Assembly: GCA_958299035.1 (NCBI GenBank)
Contig: CATQJL010000305.1
Coordinates: 66,483,618 to 66,547,617, forward strand
Length of the DNA: 64,000 nucleotides
From: Cylicocyclus nassatus
Taxonomy: Eukaryota; Nematoda; Chromadorea; Rhabditida; Strongylidae
Reading direction: 5' to 3'
Shown: positions 24,150 to 36,143 of the stretch, in pieces
Numbering within the stretch: position 1 is the first letter of the stretch
Layout: each line of letters opens with the position of its first letter
Translations under genes and position numbers: made by a program
The notes under the pieces: generated by a model
Told to the model about the DNA's origin: nothing
Seen by the model: the letters and a program-made list of their open reading frames with translations, nothing else
The model's database searches: none

Positions 24150-25310
24150 ATGTGACATATCTCGTTACTCTAAATATCTTTCTTTTCTTTTTCTATCAAG
24201 GTTATCAAGGTTATGAGGTTTTCGTACCCCGATATCTGCACATATTAAGTGCCAGATTACGTACAAGATTAGATTCTTACTATTGTGTGTGACCCCCAGC
24301 TCAGATAATCGACGGGGGCAGGCGTTCCGCAAACTCGCGCTTTTCTGCAGGCGGTCAGCAAAATTTTGGGGCATGGCAACCTTCAGTTACTCCCGTGTTC
24401 TGCCAGCGAGCAGCAATACAAAATTTTCTGCAAGCGCTCGTCAAATAATCTCTTTCAACAAGCGCTGGCCAAACGTTCAGGGGGCGCTCAGACTCTTTTT
24501 ACGCAGTTTCGGGCGTACGCCTAGCACAAGGAACACTCTACATAACAGAGGTGCCATCGTTGGTTTGATTACCCGAGTTTGAGGTAGTTTCTCTCAGTGG
24601 AAGGTACCTCCTGGCTGTGCGGTCCTTCACAAAGCGCCGTGCGGCCTTCAATAATTTCGCATATCCTCGCGGAAAGTCCGCGAGAATGCGGCCACTGTTC
24701 CGCAACTAATCTATGAAAAAGCCGCAATTGTTCTCCGAGCATTCGTCCACTTTTAACCAATATTCTTCCAAATACCTGTAAGCGGACCGCAAGAAATCAC
24801 GAAACTATTTTTCCGGCGCCCGCCTGCCCATAAATCGCGTAGCCGCCTGCTCCCGGCGATAATCTGAGAGGGTTCTCCCGGGGATGCCCAGAGGATCAAC
24901 TTGCAACTTCAAAGTCATTTATGTTCCTGAAACCTCAATAAAAACGCTGTAAAATTGTACTGAGGATATACTTCGGCATTGCTAAGCATGTTTCCGACAG
25001 GAAAAATGGAGTTTAAAAATTGTGAATTAGTCGATAATCCCCAGCTCGCGACCAGCGGGTCATTTGAAATTTCATTTATTTCTATCATATTTAGCAGTAC
25101 CATATTATATACTTGGTACAATTTTACAGCGTTTTTTAGTTCAGGAAGGTAAATGACTTCGAAAATGGGAGATGGCCCTAGGAATCGCCTGGGGATCACA
25201 CATAATAGTGAAGATCTAACCTTGTTCGGCAGTAATCTGGCATTTGTTATGCGCAGATAGAGGGTACGAGAACTTTCATAAACCAAAACCAATAGAGAAA
25301 GAAGAAGAAA
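24150..25310. mobile_element. Fold-back repeat D interrupted by a B element (left arm)
   Basis: The outer portions (about 24170-24295 and 24900-25310) are related in inverted orientation (TATCTTTCTT...TCTATC; TGCGCATA/CTGCACATA; CACACAATAGT/CACATAATAGT) and flank the B element 24300-24868. The same family, without the B insert, occurs at 33190-34590. Confidence 0.5.
24300..24868. mobile_element. B-type TIR element (left arm)
   Basis: Ends CTCAGATAATCGACGGGGGC and the inverse of CTCAGATTATCGCCGGGAGC. Arms of about 200 bp contain CAAACTCGCG, CTGCAGGCGGTCAG and AATTTTGGGGC(A/G)TGGC blocks shared with 31041-31707, 35510-36097 and 50041-50609. Non-coding. Confidence 0.8.
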
Positions 25311-25749
25311 GGTATCCGGTCAAAAAAGTCCCAGAGAACTCCAACTTGGTGACTTGAAGGAAGAAACATAATGCTTACTCAACAGGGAAGGATGCTTAGT
25401 GCAAGCAATTCATAATAGTTTGTATATCAAGAAATAGCCTTTTAATGCTGGTTCGGACACCGTTTTCCATATCTGCGAAACGAGAATGATAGAGATATGA
25501 TTATTTTTTCAAAAACGAATTGCGCTACTGCGGAAAATGAAATAATAAATAATTTTCTTTCCTCTTCAAATGCTGAGTATGGTTTAGATAGGTGAAATAC
25601 AACGTTACGCCTTTCAAGATCCTCCTTAATATCTTCAAACGGTAATATAGATCAAAGGTGATTTTAACTACCTAAAAGTACGCAAATTTTCTACGAAAAA
25701 AAGTTCATAACTGCCTTTAAATGATCGTTTTGTAGATGTCGAGCACAGC

Positions 25750-28080
25750 TTTACAATCAGCAGTTTCGAGGTGCACTCATGGTACATATCGCATTCCACA
25801 TGGCCGCGGTAACCAAGTATCCTTTTCTTGCTGGATAATTGGATGACCCGGCTTCACGTGACATGTGACCAGCACAGAAGCTTCTATTTATCCCTGTTCC
25901 TCGCCTCAAACATCCACGTTCTTCTTGGTTGACGTCGGTGGCTGCGTCCACGAGTTCCAGGTGCGAAATTCGTATCCAGCTGAATTCTCATCCTGTCATC
26001 CATTCAATGAACACTTCTGCCCATCTCACTGGAGGTCTTCCTCGGGGACGTCTTGCTTTGCGAGGAATCAACTTTGATGTTCTTGGTATTCATCTGCCGT
26101 CCGTTCTTCTCATAAGATCGGTCCATCAATGCTTCGCTTTCGCAACGTATTCCTCTGGGTCACGAAGACGGGACATTATGCGCACTCGCACGTAGAATTC
26201 GTGGTGGTACTTCTTCAGTGGGAACAACGGGCATCGGCACGGGTATTGATGAGCGGAAGAGGTTGGTATCAAAGTTCTTCGCGATAGATTCCATCTTGTC
26301 TCAGGAAGAAGACGGAGTTCCGTCTTCGTTCGATAGTGCAGCCAGCGGCATGTGATATTCACAGATGTCCCTCTGGCACTTCTTGAGACTTCGTCTTCTT
26401 CAGTTGCTTCCAGTATCTTGGCTTGCCCATACTTCTTGAGATCCTCCTTGACTGTCCTGCAACTAGAAGTGGCTATCAGTCGATCTAAATGAGTTGCACT
26501 CGGATCTTCCCTTAGCAAACTTCTTTTTTCGAATAGTTCCTTGATGGTCTTCAAAATGCGTTCCAAATTCTTTTCGGAAGTCACTGAGGCGCACTCTCCG
26601 CAGGCTCGCGATCTTTGAACGCACCCCGTCCACCCAAATCTTGGACTTCCGTGTTGTTGTCGCTTCCGGGCCTTCTGAAGGCCCTGATTTCGAATATGAA
26701 GTCGAGAATCCCAAAAACCCCTATTCTGGAGAAAGCTTGACGGGTGGAAGTGCAGTTTGCAGGGCTGCGGCGCGGTTATTGCCCGGCGTATATCATCGCC
26801 GCAGCCCCCAAAGCTGCAAAATGGGCGTAGTGACCAGCTTTGGATCACGTATCACGTGGTTTCCACTTCTCGCTCCGGAAGCAATCTTTTACGGGGAAAC
26901 TTGGGGTTGGCCTAGTGTAGAGGCCCACATTAGTATGCCATTGAATCTCGTGAACTCTCACTTTGGGTGGACGGTGCCCTTAACAAGCCGATCGTAATCG
27001 TACATTGAATCCTTCTTGATGGGACAATCACAACTTGATATGAGCTCTTAACCTGTCACCGTCATGAACGACATTTCTCCTTTTTGCGACACTGTGGCGC
27101 ATCTTCTTTCCAGCATTCACTGAACCGTAGCTTCGCTCGAAGGAGAGGTGATCGGAGCCAGCCATTGCAGAAGGACGGAACTACTGAAACATCTAGCAAG
27201 CTCTAATTTCGGTTGATGAGAATGTGGTCGACCTCCGCGTGATTCGTCCCGTTAGGCAATTCCCATTTTCACCGGCATTATTCTCTCTTCATGAAGATGA
27301 ATTTTCCGTAATAAAAAACTTGTGCAGCAGAGAGCAGCCCAACGAGACATTTGCCGTTTTCGTTCCGAAGCCCATACCCAAACTTTCCGATCCTATATTC
27401 CTTTTCTAATGTGATCCCGATTTTGGCGTTGGCCACCCACAACAAATTTGTAAGAATACTTCTTGCAGACGACCTCCTCCACATCTTCGCAAAAAGCATC
27501 TAGTTCAGAGTCGTCCGCTGCTGATGTCGGAGAGTAGCAGTCAATGATGCTGATGGTGCTGATGTGGAGGTCGTAGTTGTAGGATGGCTAGTCGAGGTGA
27601 TAGGATCTCATACGAATTGAAAGATGAAAGATAGATGGGTGGACGACAAAGCCAACGCCTTCAACGTTTCGTGATGGAACCTTCTTACCACAAATGAGTG
27701 TCTCCTTGCTCATCTGTCGCACGTGCTTCTTCCTATACCCCGTTTCTTGCAGAGCGATGACGTGGTACTTGATGTACTCTGCAGCGTCGAGAAGACCGTA
27801 AAGGTCGGCGTTTTGGAGACTGTCCTGGCGTTGTAGGTGCAGAGCATGAGATAGTCTCCATGGCTGTTTCCTGGGCAGACGTGTCATTCTTGTCCGGTCA
27901 AAAGGCGCCCTGAGGACCCTAACATCGTTCTTACTACCAACCGGCGCCGTAGATGGGTTCCGATGAACAAGATTTCATTCACATCTTCTTGCTGACGGTG
28001 TAGTTGAAGTATTCCCTTACAAGAGCAAACTTACTAGACTACTCTTGATTTCCACGGGGCGATCGCTAACCCTGATGTGG
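25750..28080 (-). mobile_element. RTE-type LINE remnant with the RT core deleted (left arm)
   Basis: Read on the minus strand: an AP-endonuclease part at 27588-27887 (YIKYHVIALQETG, VEGVGFVVHPS) and 27278-27499 ([16 protein letters not shown]); a linker around 26370-26600 (ERILKTIKELFEKR, CRTVKEDLKKYGQ); then, abruptly, the extreme C-terminus (MSRLRDPEEYVAKAKH near 26170, and PRGRPP further on). The reverse transcriptase palm and fingers that should lie between are missing, and frameshifts break the rest. An unrelated MITE (26617-26984) is inserted. The architecture and motifs match RTE elements abundant in hookworms. Non-functional. Confidence 0.85.
26617..26984. mobile_element. MITE inserted in the RTE remnant (left arm)
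   Basis: Ends GCACCCCGTCCACCCAAA and the inverse of GGGCACCGTCCACCCAAA; flanks are TTGA and TTAA-like. Internal dyad around GGGGCTGCGGCG. Present at the matching place in the other arm (47213-47569), so it predates the arm duplication. Confidence 0.65.
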
Positions 28081-28300
28081 ATTGTAATTGTGACTGAAAA
28101 CCTTTAGTCACCAGTTTTTAGCCCAATAGGACAAAATCCTAATTTCGAAGTTTCAGATAAAACCAGGTTTCATGTACTGGATAATGAGGACAAGTTACTG
28201 TATGCAGAAATCAGCTTTGTTACGGTGCAAACTGGGTGCTAATAGCGTTGCTGACAGTTCATGGCCTCCATAACTACTTTGCGGCAAGGCAAGTGTTTGG

Positions 28301-29150
28301 ATAGATCCCTCATCCGAGCCACGCCGACGGTGAAACCCTCGGGATGAAGGCTCCTGTAAGCGCTCCACCTATCAAATTTTGCAGTTCTCAAACCAAATTT
28401 GAGTCAATTATTCAAAGTGCTCACATCTGCTTAACTCTTCTTCTATCAAGAAAGTTCGAAGCGCTAGGTTTGATCCGAGCGCTGTAGTCGAGTCATTCTA
28501 TGTGACTTTGCACTATTAACTTGCAAATGAGCATGTCCTGCAAGCTTTTTCGAAAATGGTTGATAAACATGCAACTACCATTGACATTTTTAGGCCTGGA
28601 AAACAGCGGACAGTGAATGCACAAGCAGATGTTTGAACTGTAACATCTTCAATGGTCTGAGACTCATTATACGCAGGCGCGCAGACGTCAGAGCTTAACT
28701 CCAGTGTGAAAATAAAAACTCAATGTTGAGGCTGATATCCGAAACGCATATGAATATGGCTATTCCAAAAAAAGAAGAGAAGGGTCAGCTAGGGTCACTT
28801 TCGGGTCAGTGCTACCATAGTGCTGCATCTGCTAAGTGCTCTGTTTTTGAGCTATTGGAAGAAGCTCTATGAAATGCGTAAACCTGAGGGGCGTTAAACA
28901 TCTATAAACCATCTATAAACTTCTCAACGACTTCGTCAACGCAGGTGTTCGGCAAGATGTTAGTGGATCTTGTTATCGCAGGACCATTTCGAGAAAAAAA
29001 TGGGGGAATGGAAGCTGCACTGAGGCTTGCACTTCTATATTGTTTAGCTGTCTATTGCACTAGTATGTGATTATTTGCCCTGATTATCATGCAAATGTCA
29101 GATTAATGATTACGCTACCATGTTGTCCGATACATGACAGATAAAGCATC
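28301..29150. other. Unique sequence between the left arm and the TTL gene
   Basis: No supported gene. It does not visibly resemble the corresponding stretch (45018-45884) on the other side, although the arms outside and the TTL genes inside are paired. Confidence 0.4.
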
Positions 29151-29207
29151 ATGATTTATTCTGATGCTGTCAACATTGACTGGCATTACTTATTAGCACA
29201 TCGCAAA

Positions 29208-29820
29208 CTATGGAAGATAGATTGTCCCAAGATCTACGAGAGAAGGTTCTGAATTGCTCACTCGAAAATCTCCCACTTCAATTGTCTTTGTCTTACTGTC
29301 CACTCTATGCTAAAAATACTTGGAATCGTGGAGTTTCACATGAATAATTACAAGCAATATGAAATTTGCGCTTACATGTTTCACACAGTTGTGTACAATA
29401 TCAAGATACACTTCCAAATAGTTGTCGGCAAATCCGTCGCTAACATCTCCACTATACATGCTGAAACTCATTCGAGGATTATTGTCGCGATTTCTTCTTT
29501 CCCTTTGTCTCAGAAGATCATCTTGTGACCATCTATCCCGCTAAATTGAGCCATTGTTTACAGCGGATGTTATGTGTGTACGTGACAACATCTCACCTCC
29601 ATGAGAAACGCATGCACCCATAGACGGTGATCCTTACGAAGTCGTCTATTCCGTTGGAGCCGACACACCAAGTTAAATCTCACGCCAACAATGGCGCTAT
29701 CGGTAATCGCAAGTAGGATTGCTTGCTGTAAAAATTTGAAGAGCTCCAAAATTTTATGCGAGCACCCAGCAAGAGGCTGCTGACATAACTTACTCCAGCC
29801 AAGTAGACCATAAGTCTCAT
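29208..29820 (-). CDS. TTL-1: transthyretin-like family secreted protein, four exons
   Basis: Exons 29794-29820, 29597-29725, 29376-29540 and 29208-29309 (27, 129, 165, 102 nt, all phase 0) give 140 codons plus TAG. The N-terminus (MRLMVYLAG + QAILLAITDS) reads as a signal peptide. The mature part has AIVGVRFNLVCR, a basic stretch, LWVHAFLMERD, DDLL, YSGD, then YLEVYLDIVHNC and VDLGTIYLP at the end. This order (G-x-L-C, VxLxExD, DDLL, Y-L-x-Y-H-x-C, G-T-I) is that of the nematode TTL family (PF01060). TTLs are small extracellular proteins, often abundant in secretions; individual functions are mostly unknown. Each exon has the same length as in TTL-2 at 44355-44964. Poly(A) signal AATAAA at 29155-29160. 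Confidence 0.88.
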
Positions 29821-30262
29821 AACGTATATTCTTACAGTTGATGAAAAAGGACAGTTCAGGAGATGAAAACTGCTGGAGAGCACACTACGAATACGATTGA
29901 GGCAACCAGCTATATCATGGCAAACTTCAATTTTCTCGTATCATTTCGATTATGCGATTGCTCTTTTGCGGTCATCTCTGTCTGTCCGTCACGAACATCA
30001 GTCAGTAATGATTTACATACCTGAAAAGAATGGGAGGTTTGCATAACAAGGGAGGTTAACTTTTAATTGACCCAAAGGCGGTGCCTGGGCAAGGAGTCGA
30101 TTTTGAGATTTTGTGCTTACCTATGCTTAATCGCTATGCTGAATCCAAAAAATTAAAAAAAAACCTTTGAGCAGAAAAGCGTTCTTGCTTCTGCTAGCTA
30201 CCCTAACACAGCCACAGGCTAGTGCGGACGCTTGACTTGAGATACAACGGGGAAGATCGCTC
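29821..30262. other. Upstream region of TTL-1
   Basis: Should contain its promoter. No motif could be assigned with confidence. Confidence 0.3.
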
Positions 30263-30625
30263 TTAAAGGCAGCTTCCAGGCAGATCTGGACCTATGGGGC
30301 TTTTACATGGAAAGTACTTTTGGGGCCCTAACTAAGGCACTGCCGAAGCAGCAGCGCAGGTAGGCTCTAACGGCTGAGAAATTCCCCTCGAAACTGGACC
30401 CCGCGATCGTATTCGCATGGATTCATGACAGTTTCGCGCCAGGATCCACGCTTTGCGCCATGAATCCATGCGAAATACGATCGCGGGGTCCAATTTTGAG
30501 GGGAATATCTCAGCCGTTGGAGCACTACCTGAGCTGCCGGTTGGGCAGTGGCTCAATTAGGGCCCCAAAATTACTATCCGCGTAAGATCCCCATGTGTCC
30601 AAACTTACCTGGACGCTACCTTTAA
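30263..30625. mobile_element. TTAA-flanked palindromic element
   Basis: TTAAAGGCAGCTTCCAGGC at the left, GCCAGG-type inverse ending CTACCTTTAA at the right. The centre is a long dyad (CATGGATTCATG...GAATCCATGCGAAATACGATC; CGATCGT/ACGATCG; GGACCCCGCG/CGCGGGGTCC). Half of a related copy is at 34675-34890. Confidence 0.7.
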
Positions 30626-30779
30626 AACTGAGAGAGTGACCTCACAGAGTGGAAGGCTCTGCCCATTTGAGATCGACCTCTTGCCCGGACACTGCCTCTA
30701 GTCGCGATATGAGTGATGGAAATCAAATTATTAAGTAGAATGGGAGCCTCGGTGTCAGAACGTAAGTTCAATAATTTCT

Positions 30780-32160
30780 GTAAGGTGGGCTTTACTGAGT
30801 TTGGGGAACATTCCAGATATGCAGGAGCTGTGTTCCATGCACTGCAGCCGCACTCATGCGGTTCTGAGCGGCGTTAGTTGGAGTAAGGTTTTTTGCCGTT
30901 TTTAACGGGTTTTCTCAAATAGTCATCTTGGTCGCATCCTCTAATCCGCTCACTCTTTTAATGGAAGGAGCCTCGATCTTGGTGCAAGTCGGGGAATGAG
31001 CACAATTCCCCTCCTCCACCCCCCCCCCCCTCCCCACGTACTCAGACAGTCGCCGGAGGCAGGCGGTCTGCAAACTCGCGTTTTTCTGCAGGCGCTCAGC
31101 AGAATTTTGGGGCGTGGCCATACCTTAAGCGGGCGGCAATTCCTTTACTGATGTTCTGCCAACGGGCAGCAACACAGAATTTTCTGCAGACGCTCGTCAA
31201 ATAATCTCTTTCAGCGAGCGCTGGTCAAATTTTCAGCTGGCGCCCGGACGGTTTTTAAGCAATTTCGGGTGTACGTCGAGCAAAGGTGAGACTCTACATG
31301 GCAGAGGAGTCATCGATGGTTTAATTACTCAAGTTTGAGGTACTTTCTCTCAGCGGAAAGTACCTGGGACCGGAAAGTATGCAAAATTCTCGAGGGCCGC
31401 ACGGTCCTTTGTGGAGACCGCGCAGCCCCCAGGTACTTTCCGCTATGCAAAATTCTCGAGGACCGCACGGTCCTTTGTGGAGGACCGCGCAGCCCCCAGG
31501 TACTTTCTCTCAGCGGAAAGTCCGCGAGAATGGGCCACTGAACCGCAGCTAATCTGTAAGGAAACCGCAGTTGTTCTTCAAGCATTCGTCCAAAATTTCG
31601 CTAAAACCAAATATCTGCAAGCGGACCGCAAAAAATCAGCGAACTATCTTTCCGGTGCCCGCTTGCCCAAAAGTGGCATGGCCGCCTGCCCCCGGCGATT
31701 GTCTGAGCCGGTACGCATTCTTCCTTGGCAATTTTTGTTCAAACTTACTCTGTCCCAGAAAACCGCTGTGGATTATCTAGAGCCATCTCTCTTGAGTTAG
31801 GACTGCGAACAATTCTAAAAATGTGGAATTCCAGACTTTTTTCCAGTTTACTGGCTTTCACTTTTGGGCATTCTCAGCCCCTTTCTTTTCTCCATATCAT
31901 TGCTTCCGTTTTTTCTTCTACCCCGCTTCTACTTGTGGTTACACAAGCTGCGAACTTAAAGCTGGATAAAAAATAAACGCTGTTATGCTTTATGTATCCG
32001 GAAAGATGGGTCTTCGTGCGCTCGATTTTCTCTCCGTTATTTTTATCCAGAACCCATGTTCTAGAAAGCTGTCTATGCCCCTTCCTACATGACTACGCAG
32101 CGGCTTCTTGGAACACAGGAAGTTAATCTGAACGGATAACGAAGGCAGACTGGACGAGTT
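30780..32160. mobile_element. Decayed relative of the 2.3-3.7 kb palindrome, split by a B element
   Basis: 30780-30930 (CATGCACTGCAGCCGC, TTCTGAGCGGCG, GTTGGAG) resembles 2390-2480. 31800-32160 (GGGCATTCTCAGCC, TTCTTCTACCCCGCTTCT, TGTATCCGG) resembles 2760-2990. Between them lies the B element 31041-31707, apparently inserted later. Confidence 0.6.
31041..31707. mobile_element. B-type TIR element, spacer copy 1
   Basis: CTCAGACAGTCGCCGGAGGC at the left; GCCCCCGGCGATTGTCTGAG-like end at the right. A local duplication of about 60 bp (GCAAAATTCTCGAGG...CGCACGGTCCTTTGTGGAG, twice between 31379 and 31490) makes it longer than its relatives. Confidence 0.8.
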
Positions 32161-32460
32161 AATTCCTTTAGATAATTGTCTATTACTCTTTTGAATTAAA
32201 AGAATGGAGTTGATTTCTGATTTAATGCCGGTCGATTATCCGCAGTTATGCGCACTTCACAGCAACAATTATTGTTATGCTTCAGCGGGAGAGTCATGTT
32301 TTGATAGAAACAAGAAAACCCAAAGGATTGAGATTGGTTTCACACATACTTGAAAGGCAAGGCGAAATTTTTGAGCTGTTGTAAGCAGCGCCATGCCATG
32401 CGCACAAATAAATTGTTCAATGCTTCCACTGAATTCCAACAGCGAAATATTTATCAAACG

Positions 32461-33150
32461 GAGCGTCACTTCCGCTTCGCGGAGGTTCGCACTGACTCTG
32501 CTATTCGTTTGCCTTTCTCGTGCTCGCATAATGATGAGTTTAGAGCTCACCACGTGATGCTGAACATCACAAATGAATTGTAAACAACTGTTCATTCTTG
32601 AAGAATCTCAATCTAAGATCGATAAAGGAGGAAAACTAAAAAAGGAACACATGCGAATGTGAATGGATTACCGGATTTATTTTGGCTTGAAGGTTGTCAT
32701 AAAAATAATATTCACTTGAGCTATTTTTCAAAGTGCAAAAGTCTTCCATTTTTTTGAAGTAAAACCTTGCCAAATTGACTATCTACGCGATCACCACTTT
32801 TCGGCGCTGTTTCAGAAAAGCAAACGTTTTGAGCACTTTTAAGGGCAGAATTCAAGGAGCGCAGGTTCACTTTTCGGGCAAATCATGAGTGTGCAAAAAA
32901 GTCAAATTAGCGACCTAGTTTTGCGTGCCAAAAGCCGCGTGAACCCGTTTGACGCGCAAATTTTGAAGGACCAGCTTATCGAACGGTTCGCCCTTGTGCA
33001 TAGTGGACCTACATGCTCATACGGTATATTATGCAAAATTGTAGTTCAATAACTTGGCTGCAGTTCCCTCTATGACTTTCGTGATAAACAAACGTACACA
33101 CACGCACAGAAAGAGAAACGCTTAGCGCTTTGTTATAAGTCACGATACCA
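32461..33150 (+). mobile_element. Interspersed repeat R1, copy 2
   Basis: Matches 20197-20890 in order: imperfect start hairpin (CTTCCGCTTCGCGGAGG), AACATCACAAATGAAT, GTGCCAAAAGCCGCGTG and a tail ending CTTTGTTATAAGTCACGAT. Considerably diverged. Confidence 0.65.
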
Positions 33151-33189
33151 AAAATAACGACTTAAGCACGTATGTACGTACATCCCCGC

Positions 33190-34590
33190 TGAGGATAGGA
33201 GGGTATCATATCTTGCTACTTTAGATATCTTTCTTTTTCCTTCTCTATCTTGCTTATAAAGTTTCTAGAACGCTTATACCTGCGCATAATGGATGCCAGG
33301 TTACTGCCATACAATGTTGGTTTTTTGCCATACTGTGTGATCATTTGGGAATCCCCTGTGGATTCAGGGGTCCCCTCTCATTTTCAAAGTGATCTATTAT
33401 TTTGAAAAGTCAATGAGAACGCTGCAAAATTGTAGTGAGGATATACTACGGCACTGCTGACCATGTTTTCGACAAGAGAAATGGAATCTGAAGATTGTAA
33501 GTTTTTCGATAATCCCTAGCTCGCGAGCAGTGATTCAGAGAAGATTTCGATGTCTTGAGATTTCACTTATTTATGCTATAAACATGTTTAGCAGTGCCTT
33601 AGTAATCCTCAGCACAATTTTGCAGCTTTATTATTGTCTCCCCAATAAGATAAATCTCTCGAAAATGAGAGGTGATCCCCTGGGGATTTCCAAGAGATCA
33701 CACAAATTGGCAAAAAACCAATCTTGCATGGAAGTAATCGCCCTCCGATATGCGCAGGTGTACGGGTATGAGAACCTTTATAAGCAAGATAGAGAAGGAA
33801 GTAGAAAGATATTTACAGTAGCGAGATATGACGTTTCCCCTCAGATTCCCTCCTCTCTCCAGTGGGGATTGTACGTGCATACGGGCCTTAGGGCCGCATG
33901 CACTAACATCCCCGCGGGGAGGGGATCGCAGCTTAAAAGAAAGCTTTATATTTTGGAACTACAGATACCTGGATTTCACGTTTCGTACCTATCCGTAAGT
34001 ATTCCTACTACCCTTCACTATGAACATGTTGAAGAGGAGCGAGAAGCTGTACGAACCGCATTTTACACTTTAGTATGATCCCTGATGATCCCCGGCGCTT
34101 TTCTTTGAAGTCATTTTTCTTTCTCCAAAGTTAACGAAAAACTTCCAAAGTTGTGCAGATTATCTAACCCAACAGTGCTAAGCATGTTGCTGATAAGAAC
34201 AATTGATGTCTTGAAGTCATGAAATTTTTGATAATCCACAGGTCGAAATTTGAGGTTTACCGAAAAATTCGATTTTTCAAAAATTCATTTGCTCTTATCA
34301 GCAACATGCTTAGCACTTTTGGATTAGACGGAAAGTGCAACTTTAGAAGGTTTTCGTTAATTTCGGAGAAAGAAAAATGACTCTAAAGAGAAGCGCCGGG
34401 GATCATCAGGGATCATACAAAAGCTGGGAAATATGGTTCGTACAGCTTCTCGCTCCTGTTCAACATGTTCATAGTGAAGGATAGTAGGAATACTTAGGGA
34501 CAGGTAGACAGCGTGAAATCCGGTTATCTGGAGCTTCAGAATATGAAGCTTGCTTTTAAGCTGCGATCCCATGTTAGTGCATGCGGCCCT
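33190..34590. mobile_element. Fold-back repeat D, uninterrupted copy
   Basis: The right part, about 33900-34230, is mirrored by 34230-34580 (CTGATGATCCCCGGCGCTTT with its inverse at 34388-34411; ACTATGAACATGTTGAAGAG with its inverse). The left part resembles the arm repeats at 24900-25310. The 182-codon ORF at 33530-34078 runs through the repeat, has a partial mirror copy and shows no family motif; it is not taken as a gene. Confidence 0.6.
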
Positions 34591-34674
34591 TGGACTTAGA
34601 CCCAGGTTTTCGACTGTATGCGTTCGTGCGTATTTCTCATTCTTCTCCGAGAAGCATTTATGTGATCATGCTTT

Positions 34675-34890
34675 GAAGGCAGCGTACAGGCGAATCTGGA
34701 CATATGGGGCTCTAACCTGTATCGTAATTTTGGGCCCTAACTAAGCTAGCGCCCAAGCAGCAGCTCAGGTAGTGCGTTACCGGCTGAGATATTCGCCTCG
34801 AAACTGGACCCCGGGATCGTATTTCGCATGGCTTCATGGTGCAACTCATGGTCCTCGCGCGAAATTGATAGGTTGCGCCATGAAGGGGGG
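34675..34890. mobile_element. Partial TTAA-type element
   Basis: GAAGGCAGCGTACAGGCGAA, TATGGGGCT, GGGCCCTAACTAAG and CTGGACCCCGGGATCG match the left half of 30263-30625; the right half is lost. Confidence 0.55.
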
Positions 34891-35284
34891 CGCCCATTAC
34901 TTGTGGGTGTCAGTTGAAATTTGTCGCGACGCGGCGTTACAGTACCCGAGCGAGAGGCAGCAGGGCCACAGGAAATGCTCCATAGGAGATGTTGCGAGAC
35001 TACCTTTTTATAGTGAATAGAAAGTACACATTTCGTGATCAGGGACGTAGTAATTTCTGTATTTACCTTCGCTGTCCTTCTTTATTCTCACAAAAACTTC
35101 CATAAAACACTAAAAATTAATATCAAAGTGTTGAAAACCTTTGCAAAAGATAGAATAGGGCCTTGCAAGTGGGCTAATGAAGTTTTCTGCAGACCTGTTT
35201 ACTGCCAGCCTGTCGCCGCGGCATTTGCATAATTGACACAGTACTTCTCACAGTACAAGAGATTGCACGTCAAAATTCCGTTGC

Positions 35285-35507
35285 ATGTTTTGCTCCAAGA
35301 AGCATGATTCCTCATTGTGCTTTCGATCGGGTCGCTCTCAAACGGCTTCTACACCATCCAATCTCAATGATCACATTTCCACGCATTCGACGCGCTGCCA
35401 AAACTTAAGATTTTCTTCAAAACCACCGAGGCTGCAGAATCATACAGTGCACCTAGAAGAACCTAACATAAAGCCTGTTACTTCTTTTACTGATCAGAAT
35501 GAACAAC
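35285..35507 (+). pseudogene. Gag C-terminal fragment with zinc knuckle (Pao)
   Basis: The frame contains CMFCSKKHDSSLC (C-x2-C-x3-H-x4-C), followed by a Ser/Thr/Pro-rich segment as expected before the protease. The bulk of Gag is not recognisable upstream. The frame is cut by the B element at 35510. Confidence 0.6.
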
Positions 35508-35509
35508 AA

Positions 35510-36097
35510 CTCAGACAATCGCAGGGGGCAGGCGGTCGCAAACTCGCGTTTTTCTGCAGGCGCTCAGCAGAATTTTGGGGCGTGGCCAAACCTTCAGCGG
35601 GCGGCACTTCCTTTACTGTCTAATGTTCTGCCAGCGGGCAGCAACACAGAATTTTCTGCAGGCGCTCGGCAAATAATTTCTTTCAGCGAGCGCTGGTCAA
35701 ATTTTCAGCTGACGCTCGGACGGTTTTTAAGCAGCTTCGGGTGTACGCCGAGCAAAGGTGAGGCTCTACATGGCAGAGGAGTCATCGATGGTTTAATTAC
35801 TCAAGTTTGAGGTACTTTCTCTCAGCGAAAAGTACCTGGGGGCTGCGCGGTCCTCCACAAAGGACCGTGCGGCCCCCGAAAATTTTGCATATTCTCGCGG
35901 AAAGTCCGCGAGAATGCGGCCACTGCGCCGCAACTAATCTGTAAGGAAACCGCAATTGTTCTTCAAGCATTCGTCCAAAATTCCGCTAAAATTCTTCCAA
36001 ATATCTGCAAGCGGACCGCAAGAAATCAGCGAACTATTTTTCCGGTGCCCGCTTGCCCAAAAATGGCATGGCCGCCTGCCCCCGGCGATTATCTGAG
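35510..36097. mobile_element. B-type TIR element inserted in Pao gag-pro
   Basis: CTCAGACAATCGCAGGGGGC and, at the right, the inverse of CTCAGATAATCGCCGGGGGC. Interior as in the other B copies. Pao-like coding resumes immediately after it. Confidence 0.85.
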
Positions 36098-36143
36098 AAG
36101 TTGACTCACAAATCGATGCTCCTACAACACAAGCTCCTGTCAC

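Larger units (their letters stand above)
23627..28300. repeat. Left arm of the large inverted repeat (4,674 bp)
   Basis: The reverse complement of this stretch reappears at 45885-51282. By eye the two are nearly identical, with rare single-base changes. The right arm is 724 bp longer, of which 723 bp is one hAT-type insertion with its target duplication. The arm contains a tRNA-derived SINE, a fold-back repeat with an inserted B-type element, and an RTE remnant. Confidence 0.93.

Noticed and set aside
26126..26848. 240-codon minus-strand ORF (and its counterpart at 47338-47979)
   Set aside because: A chimera of a MITE, an RTE linker and the RTE C-terminus; not a host gene.
33530..34078. 182-codon ORF
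   Set aside because: It runs through a fold-back repeat, has a partial mirror copy at 34357-34572 and shows no family motif or splice context.
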